Source: Curvibacter sp. GWA2_64_110
GTDB lineage: Bacteria; Pseudomonadota; Gammaproteobacteria; Burkholderiales; Burkholderiaceae_C
Length of the DNA: 64,000 nucleotides
Assembly (NCBI GenBank): GCA_001797315.1
Contig: MGPC01000021.1
Location: 1 to 64,000, forward strand
Direction of reading: 5' to 3'
Shown here: positions 15,612-23,516 of the stretch, one piece after another
Position numbering within the stretch: the first letter of the stretch is position 1
How the letters are laid out: each line of letters starts with the position of its first letter
The notes under the pieces: model-generated
What the model saw: the letters and a program-made list of their open reading frames with translations, nothing else
Told to the model about the DNA's origin: nothing
Databases searched by the model: none
Program-made: the position numbers and the translations under genes

Positions 15612-16637
15612 CTAGCGCTTGACCTTGAAAGCGGCCGGCCTGCGTACCGGACTCTTGGCAGGAGCTTGGGCAGTGCCTTTGGCCGTCTTTTTGGCGGCCG
15701 AAGCCGGCGGCTTCTTCACGCGGATCAGGCCTTCGCTGGCCAGCGCCTCCTTGCGCAGCTGGCGCTCGGCGTCGAGCTGTTTGCCCTCGGCCAGCCACTG
15801 GGCGAACTCGGCCGGGGTTTCCAGCGTGATGCGCCCCAGCCGGCCGGCACGGAAATCGGACAGCACGACCTCGGCCGCCTTTTGCAGGTTGACGCGGGCG
15901 CCGCTGAGCAGCGCGCCGTTCTTGCGGCCGATGTCCGCCAGCAGTTGCTCGTCGCTCAGGCCGGCCACATTGTCGAGCTTGTAGCGCGCGGCCAGCAGCT
16001 CCGCATAAGGGGTCTTGAGGTAGTCCAGCAGTTCCAGCGCCACCTCTTCCTCGTCGAAGGCGTTGCGGCCGACGGCGCCGCTGGCGGCCAGGTTGTAGCC
16101 GCTCTTGGCCACGATGATGCGCGGCCACAGCATGCCGGGCGTGTCGTAGAGGTAGAAGCCATCGGTCAGCGTGATGCGCTGCTCCATGCGGGTGACGCCG
16201 GCTTCGTCGGCCGCCTTGGTGACGCGCCGGCCGACCAGGGTGTTGATGAGGGTGGACTTGCCGACGTTGGGAATGCCGCAGATCAGCACGCGCATGGGCT
16301 TGCTCATGCTGCCGCGCGTCGGCGCCAGTTCGTGGCAGGCGGCGATGAGCGCCTTGGCCGGCGCGGCCATGCCGGCATCGAGCGCCACAGCGCGCGTCTT
16401 GGGCAGGCTGTTGTAGTGCGCCAGCCATGACGTGGTGCGCACCGGGTCGGCCAGGTCCTGTTTGTTCAGAACCTTGAGCGTGGGCTTGTGCGCCGTGAGC
16501 TTGGCCAGCATGGGGTTGGCGCTGGAGCCGGGCAGGCGCGCGTCAAGCAATTCGATGACCACATCAATGTTCTTGATGCGCTCTTCGATCGCTTTCTGGG
16601 TCAGGTACATGTGACCCGGGAACCACTGGACAGCCAT
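15612..16637 (-). CDS. ylqF: Circularly permuted GTPase YlqF/RbgA
   Basis: 341 residues. G motifs appear in permuted order: G4 NKQD (58-61), G1 GIPNVGKS (121-128), G3 DTPG (165-168), with a C-terminal tail rich in Lys/Ala/Pro. RbgA-type GTPases assist late assembly of the 50S ribosomal subunit. Start MAVQWFPGHM matches the family N-terminus. The last 50 residues are basic and low complexity, probably an rRNA-binding tail. Confidence 0.93.
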   Translation of the reverse strand: MAVQWFPGHMYLTQKAIEERIKNIDVVIELLDARLPGSSANPMLAKLTAHKPTLKVLNKQDLADPVRTTSWLAHYNSLPKTRAVALDAGMAAPAKALIAACHELAPTRGSMSKPMRVLICGIPNVGKSTLINTLVGRRVTKAADEAGVTRMEQRITLTDGFYLYDTPGMLWPRIIVAKSGYNLAASGAVGRNAFDEEEVALELLDYLKTPYAELLAARYKLDNVAGLSDEQLLADIGRKNGALLSGARVNLQKAAEVVLSDFRAGRLGRITLETPAEFAQWLAEGKQLDAERQLRKEALASEGLIRVKKPPASAAKKTAKGTAQAPAKSPVRRPAAFKVKR

Positions 16638-16719
16638 GGCGTGTTCTTCTCTACGGATAAATCAGTTGGATGGGATGAATTGTGAACCACCGACCCACCG
16701 GGCTCGGGCGGCGCCGATA

Positions 16720-16965
16720 ATGGGCGCCATGGCCCACCCACCCCGCATTCCCTCGCGCCAGCGCGACAAGAACACCAACGACCTGCTGATCAAGGGCATT
16801 GTCATCGCCCTCATCGGCCTAGCGGTACTGCTGGCGCCCTACTTCAGCAAGTCGCCTGAACTGCAGACCATCCTGGCCGGCTCAGCGCTGGTGGGCTGGT
16901 TCGCGCTGGTGCTGGGCGTTGCCTTCATCGTGCAGTACGTCCTGCGCCGCCGCGCCGGCAAATAA
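16720..16965 (+). CDS. Small two-helix membrane protein
   Basis: 81 residues from ATG 16720 (a second ATG at 16729 is equally possible). Basic N-terminus (RIPSRQRDKNTND) then two hydrophobic helices (IVIALIGLAVLLAPYF and ALVGWFALVLGVAFIVQYVL) and a basic end. Inner membrane, function unknown. Its last 84 bases overlap the 3' end of gshA on the opposite strand. Confidence 0.65.
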   Translation: MGAMAHPPRIPSRQRDKNTNDLLIKGIVIALIGLAVLLAPYFSKSPELQTILAGSALVGWFALVLGVAFIVQYVLRRRAGK

Positions 16966-18495
16966 GCCAAGCCGCTGGGGCGACACGTATTCCTGCCGGA
17001 AGATTTCGAACGGCAGGGTGTCGGCCGCTTCGATCGCCTTCTGGTCGAGCCGCGATTGCTCGGCCAGGGCTTCGAAGCGGACTTGCTGCTGTGCTGACCA
17101 GGGCAACGCCAGCAGTGCCTCACGCGCGCGCTGCGAGCGTTCGCGCGTGAAACGCTGGAACGAGTTGTCATGCTCGGCCATGGCCGCCAGCACGCGGGCC
17201 GAGGGCAGCGCCGCGGCATCCTGCAGCACGGCGCCGGCCGCCTGCACCGCCTGGCTGTAGTCCTTGCTGCCGTGCGCGGCGTCCAGCGCCTGCGCAATCG
17301 GGCCGAAGGCCTGCAGCAGCTCGCCGCCCCATTCCACCAGACCCACCTCGCGCCCGCCGCGCAGCAGTTGCAGGCCCGGCTCGCGGCCGCGCGCGGCGGT
17401 GAGGTGCTGGTTGTGCGCCAGCTCGGCGATCTCCTGCGGCGTGTCGGGCGGGCTGCCGCTCAGCAGGCAGTGCAGCAGGAAGACGTCGATGAAGCGCATG
17501 GTCTGGGCGTTGATACCGACCGGCTCGAACGGGTTCAGGTCGAGCAGGCGCACTTCGACGTACTCGACGCCGCGTTCGCGCAGCGCGTGCAGCGGCCGCT
17601 CGCCGGAGTAGATGGTGCGCTTGGGGCGGATGGTGCCGTAGAACTCGTTCTCGATCTGCAGCAGGCTGGTGGCGAGCTGGATGTAGTCGCCGCCGGGATT
17701 GAGGATACCCAGGCCTTCATAGGCCGGCCAGGGGCGCGTCAGCGCATCGTGCAGCGAGGCAGCGTAGCCGTCCAGGCTGTTGTAGCTCACCGCCAGCGAG
17801 GCCTGGGCGTCGCTCTGGTAACCCAGCCGCCCCATGCGCAGCGAGGTGCCGTGCGGCATGTACAGGGTGTTGCTGGTCAGTCGCTGCAGATCATGCTGGC
17901 GACCAAGCACAAAATTGGAGCACACCGCCGGCGAGGCACCGAACAGGTAAAGCAGCAAAAAGGCGTGGCGGCGGAAGTTGCGGATCAGGGCGAAGTACTG
18001 CTCGCTGGTGACGCCGGGCAGCGACCAGTTGTAGTGAATGCCCGAGATGGTCTGCATGCGCCGGCCGTAGCGGTGGCCCAGGCCCATGCGGTAGACGCTC
18101 TTGGCGCGCCCGATGTTGGACGAGCCGTAACGGCCCAGCGGGATGGTCTCGTCGGTTGGCAGGCCGCAGGGCATGCTGGACACCCACAGCATCTCGTCGC
18201 CGGCCTCGCGCAGCACGCGGTAGGTGTACTGGTGGATCTCGGTCAGTTCGTCCAGGCAGGCCTGCACCCCGGCATGCGCGCCGGTGATGAGTTCGAGCTG
18301 GGACTCGCTGTAGTCGGTGGTGATGTGCGGGTGCGTGAGCGCCGAGCCCAGCGCCGCCGGATGGGGGGTGAGCGCCAGGGTGCCTTCGGGCAGGGCACGC
18401 AGGCTTTCCTTCTCGATACCGCGGCGGATGCCCAGCAGGCGATCGGGCGCCAGGGCATCCAGACGCTCACCCAAACCCGCATGCGCAATAGTCAT
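16882..18495 (-). CDS. gshA: Glutamate--cysteine ligase
   Basis: 537 residues from ATG at 18495 (MTIAHAGLGERL); a further 14 upstream codons are not needed. First enzyme of glutathione synthesis, joining glutamate and cysteine with ATP. Family blocks: LLGIRRGIEKESLR, TTDYSESQLELIT, ISGIHYNWSLP, SLRMGRLGYQS, YVEVRLLDLNPFEP. The core ends near QEYVSPQRLGLF; about 20 further residues (GAAAQDVLHDEGNAQ...) look like read-through into the antisense of the small membrane gene, so a stop was probably lost. Confidence 0.95.
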   Translation of the reverse strand: MTIAHAGLGERLDALAPDRLLGIRRGIEKESLRALPEGTLALTPHPAALGSALTHPHITTDYSESQLELITGAHAGVQACLDELTEIHQYTYRVLREAGDEMLWVSSMPCGLPTDETIPLGRYGSSNIGRAKSVYRMGLGHRYGRRMQTISGIHYNWSLPGVTSEQYFALIRNFRRHAFLLLYLFGASPAVCSNFVLGRQHDLQRLTSNTLYMPHGTSLRMGRLGYQSDAQASLAVSYNSLDGYAASLHDALTRPWPAYEGLGILNPGGDYIQLATSLLQIENEFYGTIRPKRTIYSGERPLHALRERGVEYVEVRLLDLNPFEPVGINAQTMRFIDVFLLHCLLSGSPPDTPQEIAELAHNQHLTAARGREPGLQLLRGGREVGLVEWGGELLQAFGPIAQALDAAHGSKDYSQAVQAAGAVLQDAAALPSARVLAAMAEHDNSFQRFTRERSQRAREALLALPWSAQQQVRFEALAEQSRLDQKAIEAADTLPFEIFRQEYVSPQRLGLFAGAAAQDVLHDEGNAQHQREPAHQR

Positions 18496-18566
18496 GACTG
18501 CTATCTCATTCTTCTGATCGGACCCGGAAATTAACATGGACGGGCCGGGCTGTCCTGCGTAAGGGT

Positions 18567-18580
18567 TTGACGCAGGTCAG
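18567..18580. promoter_or_regulatory. FNR/CRP-family dyad (class I spacing?)
   Basis: TTGACGCAGGTCAG, the exact reverse complement of the 14-mer upstream of the bacteriohemerythrin gene (59154-59167). Its centre is 52 bp from TACCCT (18623-18628), the same hexamer used as putative -10 there, which would place it at -61.5 for the ORF at 18694. A better-looking -10, TAGAAT at 18664-18669, also exists, so the promoter assignment is tentative. It lies between gshA and that ORF. Confidence 0.45.
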
Positions 18581-18693
18581 GCCGGCGCGAACAGCGGGCG
18601 GCAAAGCGCCATGCCGCGGGTTTACCCTGCCACAGGAGGCTGAACCATTGCCCAAGCTTCATCTAGAATTTCTTCATAAAAAGGGAGGAAGTC

Positions 18694-18921
18694 ATGCTGC
18701 TGATGGTTTGGCGCCACGCATTGCGCGCCTTGTTTCTCGCGTTGCTCGGTTTGGTCATGCAGGCGCATGCCCAGGACTCGAAAAACCTCGCCCCGGGCTT
18801 CTCAACCCGTCTACAAATCAAGCTTGATGTGTTAGATCAAGTCTTTCATCTTCATGAGATCATGGCCGACCAAAAGATCATCAAAGGCAAGCATGAACTC
18901 CCGCGCTCTACAGTCAAATAA
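18694..18921 (+). CDS. Small secreted protein of unknown function
   Basis: 75 residues, ATG with a strong GGGAGGA ribosome site. Residues 1-26 form a clear signal peptide ending AHA; the mature part is about 49 residues (QDSKNLAPGFSTRLQIKLD...). No family recognised; it may be the start of a formerly longer periplasmic protein. It lies 91 bases before the CsgG-like gene on the same strand, and an FNR/CRP-like dyad is upstream. Confidence 0.55.
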   Translation: MLLMVWRHALRALFLALLGLVMQAHAQDSKNLAPGFSTRLQIKLDVLDQVFHLHEIMADQKIIKGKHELPRSTVK

Positions 18922-19012
18922 CAATTAGAGGACAAACGTTTATTTTTAACTATCGACCCGCACCTATTTCAAGTTACGGCAAATGGTCATAAAAATTCAC
19001 AACGGGTAGCTA
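18922..19012 (+). promoter_or_regulatory. AT-rich promoter region of the CsgG-like operon
   Basis: The 91 bases before the CsgG-like gene are markedly AT-rich (TTTATTTTTAACTAT, then CATAAAAATTC) compared with flanking DNA. They end with a weak GGGTAG ribosome site. Likely holds the operon promoter; no operator could be identified. Confidence 0.35.
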
Positions 19013-19990
19013 ATGAAAGAATTCTGTATCGGCAAACGCGGCACCCTGACCGCGCTCTTGGCACTTGGTCTTGTTGGCTGTGCGGTGCAAACCCCTCCGG
19101 TCACACCAAAGGAATCGGCAACACCGCCCAAGGTCGAGCAGGCGGCACAAAAAGCTATTCTGGCAACGGTAACCGCCCCCACTCTCAAGCGCAAGATTGC
19201 CCTGGGCCGCATTAGCAACGAAACCACCTACGGTATCTCCCTATTGCGTGACCGCTCCGGTGATCCGCTGGGCAAACAGGTGACGGATATGTTCAGCAAG
19301 GCCTTGACCGAATCGGGCGCCTATCTAGTGTTTGAGCGTCCTGACATCAACAAGCTGCAAAGCGAAAGCTACCTGTCTGGCGAGAAGCTCAACATCGTCG
19401 GAGTTGATGCCCTGATCATCGGCTCGCTGACCGAGTTCGGCCGCAAGACCGTTGGCGAGACAGGCTTCCTGTCTGCCAGCAAGCGCCAAGTAGCTTTTGC
19501 CAAGATCGACATCCGGGTTGTGGACACCAAGACAGGCTTGGTCTTCTTCGCCACCTCCGGCGCTGGCGAGGCCTCCACCGAAACTGCATCCACTTTTGGC
19601 TTCGGTTCTCAGGCTGGCTATGACGGCACGTTGAACGACTCGGCTATCCGCCAAGCGGTGTCTGAAGCCATCAACAAGCTAACCCAGCAGATGAACCAAC
19701 GCCCGTGGCAGACCGGAATCCTCTCCCTGCAAGGCAGTGATGTGTTTGTCGCCGGCGGCAAGGCCCAAGGTATCGCCCCTGGCATGACGTTTTCGGTCCA
19801 AACCCCCGGGCGCAAAGTCAAATCCCCTCAGACGGGGCTGGACATCACCCTGCCCGGTCAAGAGGTCGCCCAACTTCACATCATCAGCAACTTTGGCACC
19901 AACGAAACCGACGAAGGCTCCGTGGCATCCATCACCAGTGGTTCTCTCGCAGGTCAAGACATCACCCAACTCGTTGTGAGGACCAAATAA
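19013..19990 (+). CDS. CsgG/HfaB-family outer-membrane lipoprotein
   Basis: 325 residues. Signal peptide with lipobox LVGC (Cys23). The body fits CsgG family proteins: RKIALGRISNETTYG, GKQVTDMFSKALTESGAYLVFERPDI, GVDALIIGSLTEFG, KIDIRVVDTKTGLVFFATSGAGEAS. CsgG forms a nonameric outer-membrane secretion pore in curli systems, but no curlin, CsgE or CsgF is here. A C-terminal extension (about 250-325) with a beta-rich SLQGSDVFVAGGKAQGIAPGM segment is present. First gene of a four-gene lipoprotein operon; its stop overlaps the next ATG by one base. Confidence 0.88.
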   Translation: MKEFCIGKRGTLTALLALGLVGCAVQTPPVTPKESATPPKVEQAAQKAILATVTAPTLKRKIALGRISNETTYGISLLRDRSGDPLGKQVTDMFSKALTESGAYLVFERPDINKLQSESYLSGEKLNIVGVDALIIGSLTEFGRKTVGETGFLSASKRQVAFAKIDIRVVDTKTGLVFFATSGAGEASTETASTFGFGSQAGYDGTLNDSAIRQAVSEAINKLTQQMNQRPWQTGILSLQGSDVFVAGGKAQGIAPGMTFSVQTPGRKVKSPQTGLDITLPGQEVAQLHIISNFGTNETDEGSVASITSGSLAGQDITQLVVRTK

Positions 19991-20331
19991 TGCAGACCAA
20001 GCGCTCCGCAGACCTTATCGCCGTCGTTGTGGTGGCATCAGCTCTGGCCCTCTCGGCCTGCGTTCAGATGCCTACCGAAAGGCAAGGCGTTTCTGACCTG
20101 CGTCCCCAGATCTCTTTTAACGTAGACGCGGCCAACGAGCGCGCTATGAGCAGCCGCGTCTTTGTCGATGGTGTCGAGGTGGGCGCTGCGTCCGCATTCG
20201 TTCACGGCGTGAACTCCCTGAAGATCCTGCCCGGCACCCACCAGATCAAGGTGGTAGGCAACGGCGAGACGCTTCTTGATGAGCGCGTCTATATCGGCGA
20301 TGGTGTGAACAAGAGCTTTATGCTGAAATGA
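19990..20331 (+). CDS. Small lipoprotein in CsgG-like operon
   Basis: 113 residues, signal peptide with lipobox LSAC (Cys24). Mature part contains SRVFVDGVEVGAASAFVHGVNSLKILPGTHQIKVVGNGETLLDE, a PEGA-like beta sandwich pattern. The start overlaps the CsgG-like stop by one base and its own stop overlaps a following ATG, so it is tightly coupled. Likely an outer-membrane or periplasmic partner of the CsgG-like protein; function unknown. Confidence 0.8.
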   Translation: MQTKRSADLIAVVVVASALALSACVQMPTERQGVSDLRPQISFNVDAANERAMSSRVFVDGVEVGAASAFVHGVNSLKILPGTHQIKVVGNGETLLDERVYIGDGVNKSFMLK

Positions 20332-20339
20332 GGTCCTCC

Positions 20340-20705
20340 ATGTTAAAGATACTCACCGTGACTGCGGTGGCAGTGTTAATCACCGGCTGCGCGAACAACC
20401 GACTGCACTCTTGGGGCGGCTATGATGACTTGCTCTACGCGGGCTACAAGGCCCCGGACCAGATGGAAGTGGCTCGTACCAAGCTCGAAGTCCACGTCCA
20501 AACGCTGCGCCAGTCCGGTCAGCGCGTACCGCCCGGTATCTATGCCGAGGTGGGCACGCTTTATTTGCAGTCGGGCAACAAGCAGAAGGCTTTGAGCTAC
20601 TACCAGCTTGAACATGACACATGGCCCGAGAGCCGCCCCTTCATGTCGGCAATGGTGACCAACTTGTCCAAAAATTTGACTGAGAAGAAGGAGAACAAGC
20701 AATGA
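20340..20705 (+). CDS. DUF4810 domain lipoprotein
   Basis: 121 residues from ATG 20340, preferred because GAGG at 20330-20333 is 6 bases upstream; the ATG at 20328 overlaps the previous stop but has no ribosome site. Lipobox ITGC (Cys17). Mature part LHSWGGYDDLLYAGYKAPDQ... then a TPR-like helical pair PPGIYAEVGTLYLQSGNKQKALSYYQLE, as in DUF4810 proteins. It regularly accompanies CsgG-like and DUF799 lipoproteins in other genomes. Confidence 0.85.
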   Translation: MLKILTVTAVAVLITGCANNRLHSWGGYDDLLYAGYKAPDQMEVARTKLEVHVQTLRQSGQRVPPGIYAEVGTLYLQSGNKQKALSYYQLEHDTWPESRPFMSAMVTNLSKNLTEKKENKQ

Positions 20706-21355
20706 AGCGGCTTGTTACTATCGCCATGGCTTGCATGGCTCTCCTGATGGTCGGCTGTGCCAACCAGATCAAAGACAAGAAAGACTTTACCAATTTCAAC
20801 GCAGCGGCCCCGCGCTCCATTCTGGTGGTGCCATCGGTCAACAAGTCGTTGGATGTGGACGCTCCGAACTACCTCCTGACAACCCTGACCATCCCTCTTG
20901 CGGAAAAAGGCTATTACGTCTTCCCGGTGCATACCGTTAAGACGGTGCTGGAGCAAGAAGGCTTCTACGAGGGTGAGCGCATCCATGCCCAGCCCCCTGA
21001 AGCTCTGGCCAAGATATTCGGAGCCGACGCGGTTCTGTACGTCACCATCAATCGCTGGGACGCCAAGTACGCGATTCTGACCACGGTAGTCACGGTCGAG
21101 TTCGACTACAAAATCGTGAGCAAAAATGGTGTGGATATCTGGGAAGCCAAGAAGACGATGCAATACTCGCCTGACAACAGCAACCAGCAGGGCCACCCGC
21201 TAGCCATCCTCATTGCCTCGGCGATCTCTGCCGCCACCACCCGCGCAGCCCCCAACTACATGCCGCTGACCAAGCAGGCGAACTATCAAGTCTTCATGAT
21301 GGGGCCTGACGCCATCCCCAATGGCCCCTACGCCAAAGAGTCCGACCAGAAGTAA
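20702..21355 (+). CDS. DUF799 (GNA1162-type) lipoprotein
   Basis: 217 residues; lipobox MVGC (Cys19); ATG overlaps the DUF4810 stop by 4 bases. Core PRSILVVPSVNKSLDVDAPNYLL, then GYYVFPVHTVKTVLEQEG, IFGADAVLYVTINRWDAKY and an IWEAKKTMQY strand match the DUF799 family, whose best known member is the meningococcal antigen GNA1162. Expected at the outer membrane facing the periplasm. The CsgG-DUF4810-DUF799 set suggests a small lipoprotein export or assembly complex. Confidence 0.87.
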   Translation: MKRLVTIAMACMALLMVGCANQIKDKKDFTNFNAAAPRSILVVPSVNKSLDVDAPNYLLTTLTIPLAEKGYYVFPVHTVKTVLEQEGFYEGERIHAQPPEALAKIFGADAVLYVTINRWDAKYAILTTVVTVEFDYKIVSKNGVDIWEAKKTMQYSPDNSNQQGHPLAILIASAISAATTRAAPNYMPLTKQANYQVFMMGPDAIPNGPYAKESDQK

Positions 21356-21406
21356 TCCCGTTCCGTACTTTCCTGAACACATCAACCTTAGGGAGGTAAT
21401 AGGAGT

Positions 21407-21731
21407 TTGGGTCGAATACTGACCGCTACTACCATCGCCATCGCACTAGCCAGTTCTGCTTGTGCCCAGGTAGTCCCCAAGCTGTCTGGCACTAGCGACA
21501 AGGAGCTGTCCTATAGCAAGGTAGGGGGCAGCTTCCTCTTTGCAACTGCGAAGTTCTCTATGGGCAAGGAAGCCACTCTAGCGCGACCTGTGACTGCGGG
21601 GTGTCGGCTGGGTCACCGTTCGCAAGAATGAGCTGTATGCAGCGTCCTTCGTGGCACCCAAGCTGTCGTTTTATCAGCGCCTGGCACCCAAGGCCGAACG
21701 CGTGGTGCAATCAGCCAAGATCGCCAGTTAA
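21407..21731 (+). pseudogene. Frameshifted small secreted protein
   Basis: TTG start with GGGAGG 10 bases upstream. The frame encodes a signal peptide (ILTATTIAIALASSACA) and VVPKLSGTSDKELSYSKVGG up to codon 60, then shifts out of frame at GGGG (21598-21601). Removing one G restores a protein that continues GVGWVTVRKNELYAASFVAPK and ends at TAA 21729-21731, about 107 residues. As written, translation stops near 21631. Either a recent frameshift mutation, a sequencing error in the G run, or phase variation. Follows the DUF799 gene by 51 bases. Confidence 0.65.
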
Positions 21732-21735
21732 ACAA

Positions 21736-21764
21736 AATGGCCGGCCTGATTCAGGCCGGCCATT
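21736..21764. terminator. Strong 12-bp hairpin, bidirectional terminator
   Basis: AATGGCCGGCCT / AGGCCGGCCATT with loop GATTC. On the minus strand it is followed by TTTTGTTT, an intrinsic terminator for the flagellar-rod-like gene. On the plus strand it closes the lipoprotein operon but without a T-tract. Confidence 0.75.
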
Positions 21765-21789
21765 GCCGGATGATCGTCCGGATCGTGTC

Positions 21790-22089
21790 TCAGACCTGCT
21801 CGTCGAGCAGCTGGCCCATCATTTTCTTTTCGGTCTGGATGACCTTCAGGTTGGCATCAAAGGCGTAGCCGGCGCTCTTTTGTTCCACCAAGTCCTTGTT
21901 CAGCGCCTCGCTGGGCACGGGCGCCCGGCGGAGGCTCGCCTTGACGCCGCCCCCGGCCACCGCTTCCTGCGTCACTTCCTCACGGTGAAAGTTGTCGGTT
22001 TCCACATTCGCGATGTTGTGGGCGGACGAGCCCATGTGACGCTGGGCCGCGTTGAGACCGGACTGGGCAATGGAGGAAGCGACGTTCAT
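21790..22089 (-). CDS. Small flagellar basal-body rod-like protein
   Basis: 99 residues from ATG at 22089 (MNVASSIAQSGLNAAQRHMG). The N-terminal segment with SAHNIANVETDNFHREEV matches the flagellar basal-body rod N-terminal domain, and the C-terminal DANLKVIQTEKKMMGQLLDEQV matches the FlgC-type C-terminal helix. The middle is short, so it is a minimal FlgC/FlgG-like protein (usual FlgC about 135). No other flagellar gene is in the window. Ends at a strong terminator. Confidence 0.75.
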   Translation of the reverse strand: MNVASSIAQSGLNAAQRHMGSSAHNIANVETDNFHREEVTQEAVAGGGVKASLRRAPVPSEALNKDLVEQKSAGYAFDANLKVIQTEKKMMGQLLDEQV

Positions 22090-22210
22090 GGCAAGACCTT
22101 TTGACCTACAGCTGCAATTTAGCAAACCTCAGCCCCCAGACGGTCAACACATTTGTAACAATTGGTTCAAACCAAGGCGGTCACGATAATGGCCGCCACC
22201 GTCGCTCCGA

Positions 22211-22420
22211 ATGACCGCCCCGCCCAATCCTCTTGAAGCTGCCCAGGCCCAATTTGCCGAGTTGCAGCAGCGTGCACGTGATGCCGGCATCATGTTGCGC
22301 CAGCCGCCGTCCCCGCCGACCACCTGCTGCGGGCGCGGCTGCAACGGCTGTGTGTGGGAGGGCTTTTACGCCGCAGCAGACTACTGGCGCGAAGAGGCTC
22401 TGCTGCAGCTGACTCGCTGA
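22211..22420 (+). CDS. Oxidoreductase-like domain protein
   Basis: 69 residues. The C-terminal part PPTTCCGRGCNGCVWEGFYAAADYWREEAL fits the short cysteine-rich 'oxidoreductase-like' domain (PF09791), C-C-x3-C-x2-C-V-W. Four cysteines suggest metal binding. Function unknown. Confidence 0.75.
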   Translation: MTAPPNPLEAAQAQFAELQQRARDAGIMLRQPPSPPTTCCGRGCNGCVWEGFYAAADYWREEALLQLTR

Positions 22421-22515
22421 GATTGACCCCAACCAGGCGGCATGACACCCCATGAACAGGGGATGCGCCGGCCCGGCAAGGGCTCTAGACTGCGCTTACA
22501 CGACCGGAGACAGCC

Positions 22516-23505
22516 ATGCGTATCGCTTTTACGTCCTGTGCCAGTACCAACCTGGTCCCCGATCAACCGATCTGGGACGATATTCGCACCAGCGCACCGA
22601 AACACGTGGTGCTGCTGGGCGACAACTTCTACAACGATGTCCCGGATGTCGGCATGGATGCGTTGCAGAAAATGACAACCAACCAGTTTGTCGAGCACAT
22701 GCTGACGCGCTACTGGCAGCAGTTCAACGAACCACACTTCCGCAAGCTGGTGGAAGCGCCAGGCATCACCTTGCACGCGATCTGGGACGATCACGACTTT
22801 GCCTGGAACGACGCCGCAGGCGGACCGCTGTTGGCCGACCCGAAGCAGGCGGAAAAGATCCGGGTCAGCACGAATTTCATGCGGGCTTTCCGCAAGGCGC
22901 TGGCCGCCAAGGACTTGAGCGTTTTTCCAACGGCATCGAATGCATCCGAGCTATGGACCGACTTCGACAAGTCCGGCTTTCAGCGTCTGGGTGCCACGTC
23001 CATCCAGCTGGAGACCGATGGGCGCTGCTGGCTGCACCTGACCGATGGGCGCAGCTTCCGCAAAAAGCCGCAGATACTGGGCGCCGCGCAGCGCAAACAG
23101 CTGGGTGAAATTTTCAAGGCCTACCCAGACGCACTGCACATCATCGCCAGCGGCGTGACCTTCAACCAGGGTGATGGCTGGCACAAGTACCCGACCGACC
23201 GTGCCTGGCTGGCCGAGGCTGTGGGTGATCACAACTGGTTAATGCTCAGCGGGGACATCCACAAGAACTTCTTTGACGAGCACCCGCTCTCGAACAAAGG
23301 CCATCTGGTGGAGGCCACTGCCTCGGGTGCTGCCATTCACGCCTATCTGAACGGTCTGATCAAGGGGCCGGAGGTGCGCAACCACGGCCTGCTTGATATC
23401 GATCCGGACAAGATCAGCATCCAGCTGCTGGCATTCAACCAGTCGATCACCAAAAACCCCTGGACTTACCAGCGCACCGCTGGCGGCGACCTGATCGTGA
23501 CCTGA
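22516..23505 (+). CDS. PhoD-like alkaline phosphatase/metallophosphatase
   Basis: 329 residues, no signal peptide. Metal-binding motifs of the PhoD-like metallophosphatase family: FTSCAS near the N-terminus, LLGDNFYND (about 33-41), AIWDDHDFAWND (about 93-104), and LSGDIHKNFFDEH late in the protein. Lacks the N-terminal PhoD extension and Tat signal, so probably cytoplasmic. Phosphodiester or phosphomonoester substrate unknown. Confidence 0.87.
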   Translation: MRIAFTSCASTNLVPDQPIWDDIRTSAPKHVVLLGDNFYNDVPDVGMDALQKMTTNQFVEHMLTRYWQQFNEPHFRKLVEAPGITLHAIWDDHDFAWNDAAGGPLLADPKQAEKIRVSTNFMRAFRKALAAKDLSVFPTASNASELWTDFDKSGFQRLGATSIQLETDGRCWLHLTDGRSFRKKPQILGAAQRKQLGEIFKAYPDALHIIASGVTFNQGDGWHKYPTDRAWLAEAVGDHNWLMLSGDIHKNFFDEHPLSNKGHLVEATASGAAIHAYLNGLIKGPEVRNHGLLDIDPDKISIQLLAFNQSITKNPWTYQRTAGGDLIVT

Positions 23506-23516
23506 GCGGCTCGGGC

